The translations under genes were made by a program, and so were the position numbers. From assembly GCA_020638855.1 (NCBI GenBank), contig JACKHT010000003.1:62001-126000 (forward strand): a stretch of DNA of 64,000 nucleotides. Direction: 5' to 3'. Source of the stretch: Planctomycetota bacterium (GTDB lineage: Bacteria; Planctomycetota; UBA1135; GCA-002686595). The notes beneath the pieces are model-generated. The model did no database searches. It was not told the DNA's origin and was given only the letters and a program-made list of their open reading frames with translations. Positions 1-8,935 of the stretch are shown here, one piece after another. Every line of letters begins with the position of its first letter. Within the stretch, counting starts at the first letter, position 1.

Positions 1-20
1 TCGATCTGGCTGGGATCGAC

Positions 21-2786
21 TCAGTCCTTGGTCGGCAAACCAGGGGATTCCACCGGAGGCCCGATGAATTCGGGACCGAGCTTGCGGCTGCGTTCGATCT
101 GTGACTGCAGCGTTTGGCGCACCGCTCCGCGCAGGTTTTCCTTGGTGGGCACCTGCTCGATTTGCTCGAGCGCGCGTTCGAACTCGGGCAAGGCCTCTTC
201 GAAGCGATTCAAGTCGTACAAGAGCGAGCCCAAGTTGTAGTGGCACCAGAACGAACCGTCCCACTCGGCGTTGCCCGCTCGATAGGCCGCGATGGCCCGC
301 TCGGACTCGCCCAGTTCGCGTAGGCAGTTGCCTTCGGTCAGGTACATCGTGGCCAGCCGGGCCTTGCGCTCGGGATCGCCTTTCCAGGCATCGGGGAGGC
401 GCCGAATCAGCTCGATCCACCGGCGCGCGGCTTCGAAGTCGCCCCGCGCCTCATCCATTTGCATGCGGTCGAACAGCGCGTTTTCATCCTGCTCGATCCA
501 TTGCGCCAATTCGGATTGGACGCGCAATCGTGCGGGTCCGGGGCGGCCCAAACCGTAGGCCCGCTCCAAGTACTCACGCGCCTGATTTTGGGTGTTCGGG
601 TTGGCCAGCAGGATCTCACCCAAGAGTCGGTGGGCTTCGAAGTTGGTACTGTCCAGCTCGCACACCCGCCCTAGCGCAGCCACCGCTTCGTTGGTGCGCC
701 CGATCTGCACCAGGACCTTACCGCGTTGCAGGTGCGCGTCCTTGTTCTCGGGTTCTTGGGCGAGCAACCGGTCGAACGCATTCAAGGCGGACTCCCATTG
801 ACCACGATTGGCCGCCAACATGCCTTGCAAGTACTGTACGCGTGGGTCAGTGCGATGGGCTTCTTCGAGGGCATTCAGCTCATGCTCGGCCACCTGGGGT
901 TGGCCCGCATCGATCCAACTCTCCACCTGGGCCAGTCGGTCTTTGATGTCGTAGGGGCGGAATCGACCCGCTTCCCGGAAGGCATTCGCGGCCCCCGCAA
1001 AGTCTCCCTTTTGGCGCAGGATCTCGCCCAGGTTGTACCAAGCTTCGGGGCTAGCCGGATTGCACTCAAGGGCCTTGCCGGTGGCCACGCGCGCCTTCTC
1101 AAAGTCCTGAGCGGAATAGTAGGCCATCCCCAAACCGATCCAGGCTTCGTAGCGGCCCGGGAAGGTGGTGGTCAATTGCTCAAAGACCTCGATGGCAGAG
1201 CTGGTGTCGTGGTTTTGGGGCAATTCACCAGCGGCGATGAAACACCAACCCTGGCCCATGTTGGCTTGGAACAGGTCCTCGGTGGAAACCGTGACGTAGG
1301 GCCCGAGCGGTGGGCGCAATCCGCTGTTGTGGATCAAATCCTCGAGCTCCTGCATCCGTTCGTAGAGCGGATCGCCTTCGTGCAGCTTGGGCGCACGATC
1401 GCCGTAGTCACGCCCCAGGGTCAGGCACGTCAAGTATTGGACGATGGCTTCTTGCAGTTTTTCGATCTTGCCATCGCGCTTGTACTCCCCCAGAAGTTCG
1501 CGGCCTAAGCTCCAATAGGACACCGGGACGTTGGGGCTCTCATGGATTGCGTTGCGAAAGAACGTCTCGTTGTCGCTGTAAGAAGCCAATTCGGCTTGGC
1601 TGCGGGCCGTGTACACGCCTGCCAAGAGCACCGTAGCGGCGGCGATCCAGGTGGTCCGCTGCAGGCGGCCAAGCAGCTGGACAGCGAGCACTGCAAACGC
1701 AAACAAAGGTACGTACAAGTAGCGATCCGACTGGGGGAAGGCTCCCGCCGATTCGTAGAACACGACTTGCGGCGCCAACCAGACCACGGGCAGGGCCAGC
1801 AGCCATCCAAGCGAGCGCTTGCCGCGCAGGACGGAGAATCCAATGGCCCCCAGCCACACGCCGGCCAAGACCATCGAGATGGTGACATCGACCGTACCCG
1901 GGGGCAGTTCGGGTCGCACGCCGCGGAAGAATGGTAGATCGGCCGGCCAAAGCAGCATGCCAGCAAATCCACCGAGCAATTCAAACCGGAACTGGACAGC
2001 CCTTCCGGTCCGCAGGGCAAAATCCACCACGGCCCCACGCAGACCCGCGTCCCACGAATCAAAGATCGACACGCGCAAGCCGTAGTAGACGAGCAGGACT
2101 AGGAACAGCGGCAAGGTGCGCTTGACGGCCTGCGCAAAAGGCAAGCGCCAACGCCACCAGGCCAACAGCCCCGCCAAGGGCAAGATTCCCGCCGCCTGTT
2201 CCTTGCACAATAGCCCCAAGCCCATCCCCAGCATCGCCCAGACCAAGCCTGCCCGTTGGCCGCGCTGGACCCAGTCATGGAATCCGATCAAGGCCCCGAA
2301 GGTGCAAAGGCCTAGCAAAGGGTCGTTGATCGATGAGGCCCAAGCCACCGCTTGGACCTGGATCGGGTGCAGGGCAAACAAAAAACCGGCCGCCCAGGCG
2401 AGTCCGGAGCGCAATCCCAATCGCCGCGCCAACCCAACGACCGCCAAACTCGCCAGCCAGTGCAGCACCAGCGAGACCAAGTGGGGTCCCCAAGCGGCTC
2501 CGTCCGAAATCGCTCGCGCCCAAGCCAGTACCTGCAAAGTGAGCGGTCGCCAAAACCCAGTCGCCCGCTCGCCTTCGTACCCCGAGAATTGCCACAGGGG
2601 TTCGAGCCAGTGCCGCAGGGGCCCCCATGTGTCTACCAACCGTGGATTGGACTGGATCAGCTGTTGGTCGTCGTAGATGTACCCGTGATCGAGGACTGAA
2701 GCCCCATAGATCCAAACCAAGACCAGGGCAAGCGCGGCCGCGAGGGCGGCTTGCAAGAGGGGTCGGGGGCGATCTTCGAGGCTCAT
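21..2786 (-). CDS. TMTC/GT-C-like membrane protein with C-terminal TPR repeats
   Basis: A 921-residue protein. The first half is strongly hydrophobic, with many predicted membrane segments beginning at about residue 12. The first extracytoplasmic loop carries a YIYDDQ motif, the acidic pair seen in GT-C glycosyltransferases and in TMTC proteins. From about residue 500 to 890 the sequence is a string of TPR-like helices (for example around AWYNLGEIL and CHYNLGSLLY). The architecture matches TMTC-type O-mannosyltransferase-like proteins, common as uncharacterised genes in Planctomycetota. I chose ATG at 2786 because the 62 residues that an upstream start would add are low-complexity and Pro/Arg-rich, and the ATG lies shortly before the first membrane helix. 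Transfer activity is an inference. The protein could instead be a TPR scaffold anchored in the membrane. Confidence 0.8.
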   Translation of the reverse strand: MSLEDRPRPLLQAALAAALALVLVWIYGASVLDHGYIYDDQQLIQSNPRLVDTWGPLRHWLEPLWQFSGYEGERATGFWRPLTLQVLAWARAISDGAAWGPHLVSLVLHWLASLAVVGLARRLGLRSGLAWAAGFLFALHPIQVQAVAWASSINDPLLGLCTFGALIGFHDWVQRGQRAGLVWAMLGMGLGLLCKEQAAGILPLAGLLAWWRWRLPFAQAVKRTLPLFLVLLVYYGLRVSIFDSWDAGLRGAVVDFALRTGRAVQFRFELLGGFAGMLLWPADLPFFRGVRPELPPGTVDVTISMVLAGVWLGAIGFSVLRGKRSLGWLLALPVVWLAPQVVFYESAGAFPQSDRYLYVPLFAFAVLAVQLLGRLQRTTWIAAATVLLAGVYTARSQAELASYSDNETFFRNAIHESPNVPVSYWSLGRELLGEYKRDGKIEKLQEAIVQYLTCLTLGRDYGDRAPKLHEGDPLYERMQELEDLIHNSGLRPPLGPYVTVSTEDLFQANMGQGWCFIAAGELPQNHDTSSAIEVFEQLTTTFPGRYEAWIGLGMAYYSAQDFEKARVATGKALECNPASPEAWYNLGEILRQKGDFAGAANAFREAGRFRPYDIKDRLAQVESWIDAGQPQVAEHELNALEEAHRTDPRVQYLQGMLAANRGQWESALNAFDRLLAQEPENKDAHLQRGKVLVQIGRTNEAVAALGRVCELDSTNFEAHRLLGEILLANPNTQNQAREYLERAYGLGRPGPARLRVQSELAQWIEQDENALFDRMQMDEARGDFEAARRWIELIRRLPDAWKGDPERKARLATMYLTEGNCLRELGESERAIAAYRAGNAEWDGSFWCHYNLGSLLYDLNRFEEALPEFERALEQIEQVPTKENLRGAVRQTLQSQIERSRKLGPEFIGPPVESPGLPTKD

Positions 2787-2952
2787 GGGGTACGGAGGGA
2801 AGCGGGGGGAACCATAGGTACCAGCCTCGCCGGGGCTTGTCACCCTTCGGCCGGGCCGAACCATCGAGGTAGGACCCAGCGAGCGGGTCCGCACACCTGC
2901 CTCCATCGAGGTGCCTTCGTTGTGCACAGCGCTGGAAGACCCTACCCACGCA

Positions 2953-2988
2953 AGCGGGGCCGGAGAAACCAAGTTCTCCGGCCCCGCT
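2953..2988 (-). terminator. Strong hairpin after the matrixin gene
   Basis: A perfect 15-bp stem (2953-2967 with 2974-2988) closes a 6-base loop. It lies 35 bases past the stop of the metalloprotease gene read on the minus strand. No long U-run follows, so termination is inferred from stem strength and position. It separates the protease unit from the TPR gene downstream. Confidence 0.6.
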
Positions 2989-3023
2989 GTGGTTGGGTGG
3001 CGCTTGGGCCACCTTCGGTTGGG

Positions 3024-4382
3024 CTAGTTGCAGAACGTGTAGCTCACCGCGTCGGTGAAGTTGCTGACGCCCCCGTTTTCACGGTGCCAGAACTGGAAGT
3101 TCCAGGTCTGACCTGCCGAGATCTGGCCGCCCGGGGGCAGGTTGTTCAGATCCAGGTTGTAGGACGCGGTCTGGAAGATCGTCGTTTGCACAATCCCCAG
3201 CCGATAGAAGGCCGATCCGTTCAAGCAGAAGATACCGTTGCTCACGGGCAACAAGCCCGAACCCTGTCCGTAGACGAACAGCCCGAACTGGTTTGCCGGC
3301 ACGGCGGCAGCCGTCAGGACCGTGTCGTTGGCGGCCACGTTTTGGGATCCAAAGATGTAGAGCTCGCCCGTGGCGCCCGTGGAGTTTGGGAAGCCCGTGC
3401 AAACGGTTCCTTGACCCGGGCACTGGATCGAGCTGATGTCAAACGGCCAAGCGTTGGACAACGAAACCCCACCCGACAGGCTGGTGTTACGAACCAGCAC
3501 GTCACCCGATTGGGCATCGTTGGGCACGCTCACGACGATTTGGGTCCCACCGTTCGTGGAGGCCACCCCGCCTACCGTCAGCGGCGTCCCGGTACCCACG
3601 AAGTTCTGGCGCGTAAACCAAACTTCGTTGTTGGCGCCGAAGTTGGAGCCGGTGATGGTGATTTGGCCCAAGACTGCCGAGGTGATCCCCGAAACGATGG
3701 GCTTGTTGGCCCCGGCTACCCCGTACTTGGCTTGGACTCCTGCGATGTCGTCGAAGTTGATCGAACGGGTAGAGGTTTGACCGTTGCCAATGGCGGGGGC
3801 CATGGTGGCTTGCGCGTTGGCCGAGTGGTCCATGCCTAGGGCGTGACCGTACTCGTGGCAGGCCACACTCTGCATGTCCATTTGCGACCCCGAGATGGAA
3901 CCCGGGCCATCCGCCCAGTTCCAGGAGTCGTAGAAGCGCATGCGCCAGCTGCCGCTACCGTTGATTTCGGTGTAGGCCAGCACTCCATTGGGAGTACCCG
4001 AAACCGTCGAGCAGATGTTGTCACCAAGCGTGCCGACGTAGTTGGCTTCGCCTTGGAAGGTCGCGTCGAAGTTGGCTCCGCCGGAACCCAGGTCGCCGTT
4101 TTGGGTCGAGTCGCCGTTGCCGTTGCCGTGCAAACGGGAACCCCATTCGATGCAACCCTTCCAAATGGCCATCACCGCACCCTGGGCGCCAGGGAATTGG
4201 GTGTCCGGGGCGACGTTGTTGTTGGCACCCGAGTTGATGAAGGTGTTGTAGACGCGGAAATCGCGTTGGGCCGTGCTCAACGAGTGAGACAACAGCGCGT
4301 AGCCTTCGCTGGTATTGCTGAAGGTGAAACCAAGGCCAGCCACGAGGGCCAGCGCAGAGGGGACGAGGATCGATGCTTTCAT
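3024..4382 (-). CDS. Secreted matrixin-like zinc metalloprotease with TIG domain
   Basis: A 452-residue secreted protein. It has a signal peptide (MKASILVPSALALVAGLGF). The metzincin zinc motif HEYGHALGMDH sits at residues 176-186 (His176, Glu177, His180, His186), followed by a Met-turn-like ATMAP. From about residue 229 (IVSGITSAVLGQITITGSNFG) there is an IPT/TIG-type immunoglobulin-like domain. The last ~140 residues form a third module ending near WNFQFWHRE, which I recall as a recurring C-terminal module in planctomycete secreted proteins. The gene lies 18 bases after the small secreted protein at 4401-4961 and ends at the hairpin 2953-2988, so the two probably form one transcript. The protease assignment is firm; the substrate is unknown. 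Confidence 0.88.
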   Translation of the reverse strand: MKASILVPSALALVAGLGFTFSNTSEGYALLSHSLSTAQRDFRVYNTFINSGANNNVAPDTQFPGAQGAVMAIWKGCIEWGSRLHGNGNGDSTQNGDLGSGGANFDATFQGEANYVGTLGDNICSTVSGTPNGVLAYTEINGSGSWRMRFYDSWNWADGPGSISGSQMDMQSVACHEYGHALGMDHSANAQATMAPAIGNGQTSTRSINFDDIAGVQAKYGVAGANKPIVSGITSAVLGQITITGSNFGANNEVWFTRQNFVGTGTPLTVGGVASTNGGTQIVVSVPNDAQSGDVLVRNTSLSGGVSLSNAWPFDISSIQCPGQGTVCTGFPNSTGATGELYIFGSQNVAANDTVLTAAAVPANQFGLFVYGQGSGLLPVSNGIFCLNGSAFYRLGIVQTTIFQTASYNLDLNNLPPGGQISAGQTWNFQFWHRENGGVSNFTDAVSYTFCN

Positions 4383-4400
4383 GGGGAGGATTCCTGCGCT

Positions 4401-4961
4401 TTAGCGCGGCTGCTTGGCATCGAACTGCCGGATGTCTTGGGTGAGCTTGCTAAGGTAGGTGTTCGAAGGGATGGCATAGCCATCGCCGCGACCCTGCACG
4501 ATCACTTGACCGCGAGCATCCTCGAAAGTCGGGTAGATCCCGCCGTGGGAGGCATACAGCACGTTGGACGCAAAATCGCCACCCATGTTGTCGCTCCACA
4601 AGTGGAACGCCACGACTTGCTTGCCGATCTTGATCACGTCGGCTTCGGGGGCTTCGGAGTTGTACACCCCTTGCTCCTCGTTGATGAAGCCGCCGGGGAA
4701 ACTCATGCTGACCGTAGTGGGAGCACCGGTTTCCAAGCTCTTGCCCTCGATGGTGAGGGTGGTGAAGTACAGTTCCGGACCATCGATGGGGTGGTCGATG
4801 CGGATGGTTTCTTTGGCGGTAATCGTGCCGAAGACGGCGCCGTCCGTGTTGGCGACCATTTGCTTCAGATCGACCCGAAGGATTTGGGCGTCCCCGTAGG
4901 TGCCGAAACCTGCCAGCAGGGCCGCAGCCACTAGCCAGCTCTTGGGAGAGAGGAATTTCAT
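4401..4961 (-). CDS. Small secreted protein paired with the matrixin protease
   Basis: A 186-residue protein with a signal peptide (a Lys/Ser-rich n-region, then WLVAAALLAGFGTYGDA). The mature part is mostly beta-like and has no motif I recognise; notable stretches are DGAVFGTITAKE, SMSFPGGFINEEQG and VVAFHLWSDNMGG. The ATG at 4961 is chosen because the signal peptide starts there; a longer frame upstream would begin with Cys/Pro-rich residues that do not look coding. It is the first gene of a two-gene unit with the matrixin protease 18 bases downstream. A role as protease partner, chaperone or inhibitor is only suggested by this linkage. Confidence 0.72.
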   Translation of the reverse strand: MKFLSPKSWLVAAALLAGFGTYGDAQILRVDLKQMVANTDGAVFGTITAKETIRIDHPIDGPELYFTTLTIEGKSLETGAPTTVSMSFPGGFINEEQGVYNSEAPEADVIKIGKQVVAFHLWSDNMGGDFASNVLYASHGGIYPTFEDARGQVIVQGRGDGYAIPSNTYLSKLTQDIRQFDAKQPR

Positions 4962-4988
4962 TTCGTGAGATCGGTGTTTCGTTCCACG

Positions 4989-5041
4989 CCGCAAAGCGGC
5001 AGGTAAGTCGGGCGCCACACCGCAATGCGGCAGGCAAGTCG
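4989..5041. repeat. Two 22-nt imperfect direct repeats, each with a small inverted repeat
   Basis: Copies at 4989-5010 and 5020-5041 match at 20 of 22 positions and are separated by 9 bases. Each begins with CCGC-NNN-GCGG, a 4-bp inverted repeat around three bases. They lie 28-80 bases upstream of the small secreted protein start (4961, minus strand), a position fitting a promoter-proximal or leader regulatory site. Function unknown. Confidence 0.55.
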
Positions 5042-5178
5042 AGCGGATGTCTGATGCTGTGCCATGCACGGAAACAGGCTTCCCTGGGCCTTAGACGCAA
5101 GGATGTGCGCCCAGGTTCCCCTTTCGTAAGCTTACAACGCTGCCAGCTCTAGGGGCTTGGGTTGCCCCGACCGGTCCA

Positions 5179-7632
5179 TCAATGGGGCGTTTCGCCCTCA
5201 TCGTGGGGGCCGTGACGGCCTTCCATGGGGGTGTAGGAGGGCACGGGGACCAGCTGGGGCCCAGTTTGGGACAGCTGGCGCAGCTCCTCATCGTCCGCGT
5301 GGCGCAGCAGCCAGGACGCCCGAGCGGCTTCCCCTCGAGGGTCTCCACTGCGTATCAGCGCCTGGATCCAAGCCCGTTCCAAAGCGTCTTCGCCGGGGTG
5401 TTTGGCGACGAGCCGTTCGCGAACGGCCACGGAGGAACCCCATCGCCCTGCTTGATCGAGGGCCAGAGCCCAATCCCCGAGCAGGTTGTCGTCCCCTGGA
5501 AAGCGTGCATCGAGGGCCTCCAGTCGATCCGCAGCAGCGTTGGGGTCTAGGCTTTCGAGTTCCGCCCGCGCCAGCGACCGTTCCAATTCGTAGGGATGTC
5601 CCAGCGCGGGCGATAGCTGGCCAATCCAGCGGAAGATTCCTTCGATCTCGCGTTTGCCCACCAGTGTTCGAGCCAATCCGCCAGCCAACTCGTCCAAGAA
5701 GGGGCTAGGCGGCAGGGCAAGCAACGCTTGGGTCCACTCCTCGGCTCGCTCGGGTGTCAGTTCCAATTGCTGCGCCTCGTTCTCGAAGGGCGAGCTGTGC
5801 CGTTGATCCGCCTGCAGGTCGCGCAAACTGGCGAACAGCGTCCTTTGGGCCGGATCGGTGCAAGCCCGGGTCATCCGTTCCCAAAACCCGATGCGCGCGA
5901 GATCGATGCGTTCCCATTCCCTCCGGCTGCTCCAAACCCGGCGAGGCGCAAGCGAAATCGGCGCTCCCAGGTTCACTCGCAGCGCCCCTGGTGGAGCGAG
6001 CCAATCGCCGGCGATGCCGTGGACTCGTGCAGCGGCAAAGCGTTGCAAGCCATCGGCACACAGCAGCCAATCGTCGCCATCGTCGGGCCGTTCGCCCAAG
6101 CCTTCGTCCACGAGCTGCCAAGCCACCAGCAAGCCATTTTGCCCGTTGGCCGCCAAGTTCGGACCACCTGGAGGAACGATGACCAGGTCGTAGGATCCAG
6201 CTTCCAGGGCTTCGATGGCTTGTTCCCAAGCGAGCCAAGAGCCCACCACGGAGTCGGGCATTCGGCCGCCAAACAGGGCGGCCTCCGCTTCGCGACCAGG
6301 CCCTCCCACGAGGCCGATACGGTCCACCCGACGCACACCCTGCGCGTAGAGCGTTTGCCAGCGCTGGGGTGTCAAAAGGCCCGCCAGGAGCACTTTGGAC
6401 CCCAAGCGGCGCGTTGGTTCGAGCAGCTGCACCGAGTGGATCAACATGCGTTGATCGAGGCGTTCGCTTTCCGGCGGCGGGGTGAGCGCGCGTTGGTCGA
6501 GGCGTCCCATGAAGTCGGTTTCGCCAGCTCCATACACGGCGAATTGGCCGTTGGGGTACTCGCGGCACCAGAGCACGTCTTGGAGCACGCGCGACCAAGG
6601 CTTGGCGATCTCTAGGGGTTGGAAGGGAAAGGCCCAAACGGCCCCCACAAGTCCCGCGCTGGCCAGCAAAGCGATTCCGCGACGACGGCCCTGCCAAAAG
6701 CCCACGCTCGCTGCCACCGTCGACAGGAGAACTCCCAACCACAACAAACCCTGGCTAGCACCTGCGTCGAAGGCCGCGCCGGCACCCAGCCGCAGCAGCA
6801 TGGGCTCCAGCGCCGCGCCCAGCGCCGCACCAGCCCCGAGCGCGAGCCGCTGTCGGCGGTTCGCCGTACAGAACCAGAGCATGCCTACAAAAAACGCTGG
6901 CAGGATCCAAAGCGACACGCCCACGAGCAGGTCGTAGCGCCAAGTTCCCGCAAAGGACAAGTCCAACCCAAAGCGGCGCACTAGGGTGCGCAACCCCCGA
7001 TTCGTGGCGAGCGAACCCGCCGACCGCAGGGCCGCCAACCCCCCAAGAGCCAGCGCGACCAACGCAATGCTGCGACCCAACGCGAAAGCGCGTGGAGGAA
7101 CCAAACGTCCGAAGGCGAGGGCCCCCAAGCCCGCGAGCCCAGCAAACGTCGGCAGCGCGACCGCCACGTCGGCGGCATGGCCTGCGCCCAAGCGCAGCAA
7201 GAAGCGCCCCAACGCCACCGCGATCAGCATTGCTGCCACGCCCGCGAGGATCCAGAGGAGATCCTGCTGCTGGGCGCCGGAAGGGGTCCCTTCGTCCACC
7301 GACCTATCATCCTCAGCGCGCCTGCGCACCAGCCAACCCAAGCTCCACAGGAGTGCTCCGCTCAGGGCCGGACCGAGGCCTGCGAAGGGCGTGCGCAGAA
7401 CCAAGAGGGGCAGGCAGGCACCTATCGCCAAGGCCACAAGCGGTGCCCAGCCCCCGCCGCCTCGGGGCCTTGCGGCGTGGGCGAGGGCCCAGACCGCGCC
7501 TGCGACCCACCACACGCGCAACACCATCGCGAGCGCAAGCGCTGTCCCTCCGCCAGCCAGCGTCCAGGCCTCCGGACCCGGGTGGCCCTCCACCAAAATC
7601 CATCCGACGGCCAAGGCGGCGAGCAAGTGCAT
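5179..7632 (-). CDS. Polytopic membrane protein with degenerate spermidine-synthase-like domain and TPR tail
   Basis: An 817-residue protein in three parts. Residues 1 to about 340 form roughly ten hydrophobic segments. Residues 340-560 resemble the soluble half of membrane-fused spermidine synthases: a YPNGQFAVYG strand pair, LDQRMLIHSVQLLEP, a Rossmann-like VLLAGLL strand and YDLVIVPPGG. The Gly/Asp-rich cofactor loop of true aminopropyltransferases (GGGDGG type) is replaced by LLTPQRW, and the catalytic Asp of the DPP-type motif is not evident. The last ~170 residues are helical and TPR-like. The gene is divergent from mutY, with 80 bases between the starts. Polyamine synthesis is unlikely given the lost residues. 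It may be a pseudo-enzyme or a membrane scaffold. Confidence 0.7.
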   Translation of the reverse strand: MHLLAALAVGWILVEGHPGPEAWTLAGGGTALALAMVLRVWWVAGAVWALAHAARPRGGGGWAPLVALAIGACLPLLVLRTPFAGLGPALSGALLWSLGWLVRRRAEDDRSVDEGTPSGAQQQDLLWILAGVAAMLIAVALGRFLLRLGAGHAADVAVALPTFAGLAGLGALAFGRLVPPRAFALGRSIALVALALGGLAALRSAGSLATNRGLRTLVRRFGLDLSFAGTWRYDLLVGVSLWILPAFFVGMLWFCTANRRQRLALGAGAALGAALEPMLLRLGAGAAFDAGASQGLLWLGVLLSTVAASVGFWQGRRRGIALLASAGLVGAVWAFPFQPLEIAKPWSRVLQDVLWCREYPNGQFAVYGAGETDFMGRLDQRALTPPPESERLDQRMLIHSVQLLEPTRRLGSKVLLAGLLTPQRWQTLYAQGVRRVDRIGLVGGPGREAEAALFGGRMPDSVVGSWLAWEQAIEALEAGSYDLVIVPPGGPNLAANGQNGLLVAWQLVDEGLGERPDDGDDWLLCADGLQRFAAARVHGIAGDWLAPPGALRVNLGAPISLAPRRVWSSRREWERIDLARIGFWERMTRACTDPAQRTLFASLRDLQADQRHSSPFENEAQQLELTPERAEEWTQALLALPPSPFLDELAGGLARTLVGKREIEGIFRWIGQLSPALGHPYELERSLARAELESLDPNAAADRLEALDARFPGDDNLLGDWALALDQAGRWGSSVAVRERLVAKHPGEDALERAWIQALIRSGDPRGEAARASWLLRHADDEELRQLSQTGPQLVPVPSYTPMEGRHGPHDEGETPH

Positions 7633-7712
7633 GGGGAGAAAGGTAGCGTATGGGCCCGGCGGCCAACATCCCGAATTCTGGTTGGTGGCCTGGACCGACT
7701 GCGTTCCTACCC

Positions 7713-8792
7713 ATGTCCGACTCGCCCCCCTTCCCCGCCCTGCCCAAGAAGGATCGTGGCGCGCGCCTGCGGCGATCGCTGCTTGCGTGGTACCAGACCC
7801 AGCGGCGCGACTTGCCCTGGCGCAGAACGCGCGATCCTTACGCGATCTGGATCAGCGAGGCGATGCTGCAACAGACCCGGGTGGCCACCGTGATCGACTA
7901 TTGGCGGCGTTTCCTGACGGTCTTCCCGAGCATTGCCGATCTTGCGGCAGCCGACGAGGACGCCGTCTTGGCCGCTTGGAGTGGGCTGGGGTACTACCGT
8001 CGGGCGCGTTCCTTGCACGCGGCCGCGCAGGCCATCGTCGAACGCCATGGGGGGCGCTTCCCCGCGAACCGTGAGCAAGCCTTGGCGCTCCCTGGTGTGG
8101 GGGAGTACACAGCAGGCGCGGTGCTCTCCATCGCCTACGATATGCCCGAGGCGTTGGTGGATGGCAACGTGGAACGGGTTTTGGCCCGCGTCTTGGGTGC
8201 CCCCGGCGCGGCGGGATCCGGACCGCTGAAGCGCTTCGTGTGGGCGGTTGCCCACGAGCTGATGCCCGAGGACGACGCGGGCCTATGGAACCAGGCCTTG
8301 ATGGAATTGGGCGCCCTCGTGTGCACGCCCACGCAGCCGCGCTGTTCGGATTGTCCTTGGAAGCGATCCTGTGCAGCGTGGGCTTCTGGGTCGCCGACCG
8401 ACATCCCCGCCCCCAAGACTCGGCGGGCCACCCAGCGCCTCGACTTGCAAGGCTTGTGGGTCGTGCGGGAGGGGCGCGTCGTGTTGATGCAACGGCCCGA
8501 GGGAGGAGCGATGGCGGGCATGTGGGAGCTGCCGACCCGTCGCAGCGAGGAGAGTTTGCCCAGTACCTTGTGGAGCGCTGCCTGGCCCGCAGGATTGCGG
8601 CCCCGGTTGGGAGCTCCCCTGATGGAAGCTCAACATGCGATCACCCACCACCGGATTCGAATCCAGGTGCTCGAAGCACGGGTCGCCGCGAGGATTCCGA
8701 GTCCCGCCTACGAGTGGGACTTCGCCAACTTGGAAGGGCTGCCGTTGACGGGAATCACCAAAAAGGTCCTGGCCCAGCTTGGGCGTCCCTAG
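7713..8792 (+). CDS. mutY: A/G-specific adenine DNA glycosylase MutY
   Basis: A 359-residue base-excision repair enzyme that removes adenine mispaired with 8-oxoguanine. It has the catalytic Glu in SEAMLQQTR, the helix-hairpin-helix LPGVGEYTAGA followed by the catalytic Asp in ALVDGNVERV, and a 4Fe-4S loop with Cys204, Cys211, Cys214 and Cys220 (spacing 6-2-5). The C-terminal ~130 residues are the NUDIX-like 8-oxoG recognition domain (VVREGRVVLMQRP, MAGMWELP). The start at 7713 is preferred over an in-frame ATG at 7650 because the 21 extra residues are not MutY-like. It is divergently arranged with the membrane protein at 5179-7632. Confidence 0.95.
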   Translation: MSDSPPFPALPKKDRGARLRRSLLAWYQTQRRDLPWRRTRDPYAIWISEAMLQQTRVATVIDYWRRFLTVFPSIADLAAADEDAVLAAWSGLGYYRRARSLHAAAQAIVERHGGRFPANREQALALPGVGEYTAGAVLSIAYDMPEALVDGNVERVLARVLGAPGAAGSGPLKRFVWAVAHELMPEDDAGLWNQALMELGALVCTPTQPRCSDCPWKRSCAAWASGSPTDIPAPKTRRATQRLDLQGLWVVREGRVVLMQRPEGGAMAGMWELPTRRSEESLPSTLWSAAWPAGLRPRLGAPLMEAQHAITHHRIRIQVLEARVAARIPSPAYEWDFANLEGLPLTGITKKVLAQLGRP

Positions 8793-8935
8793 GCTTGGGA
8801 GCCCGCCGATCCCGATCACCGGCGATTCAAACTCCCCCAAAGTGCCCAGGTGCAGCGAGCCTTGACCGGCGGGCGGGCTAGGCCAGGTCCTGCGTTGGCT
8901 TCAATGCGAGGGGTGATTCGTTAGACTGCTAGGCC

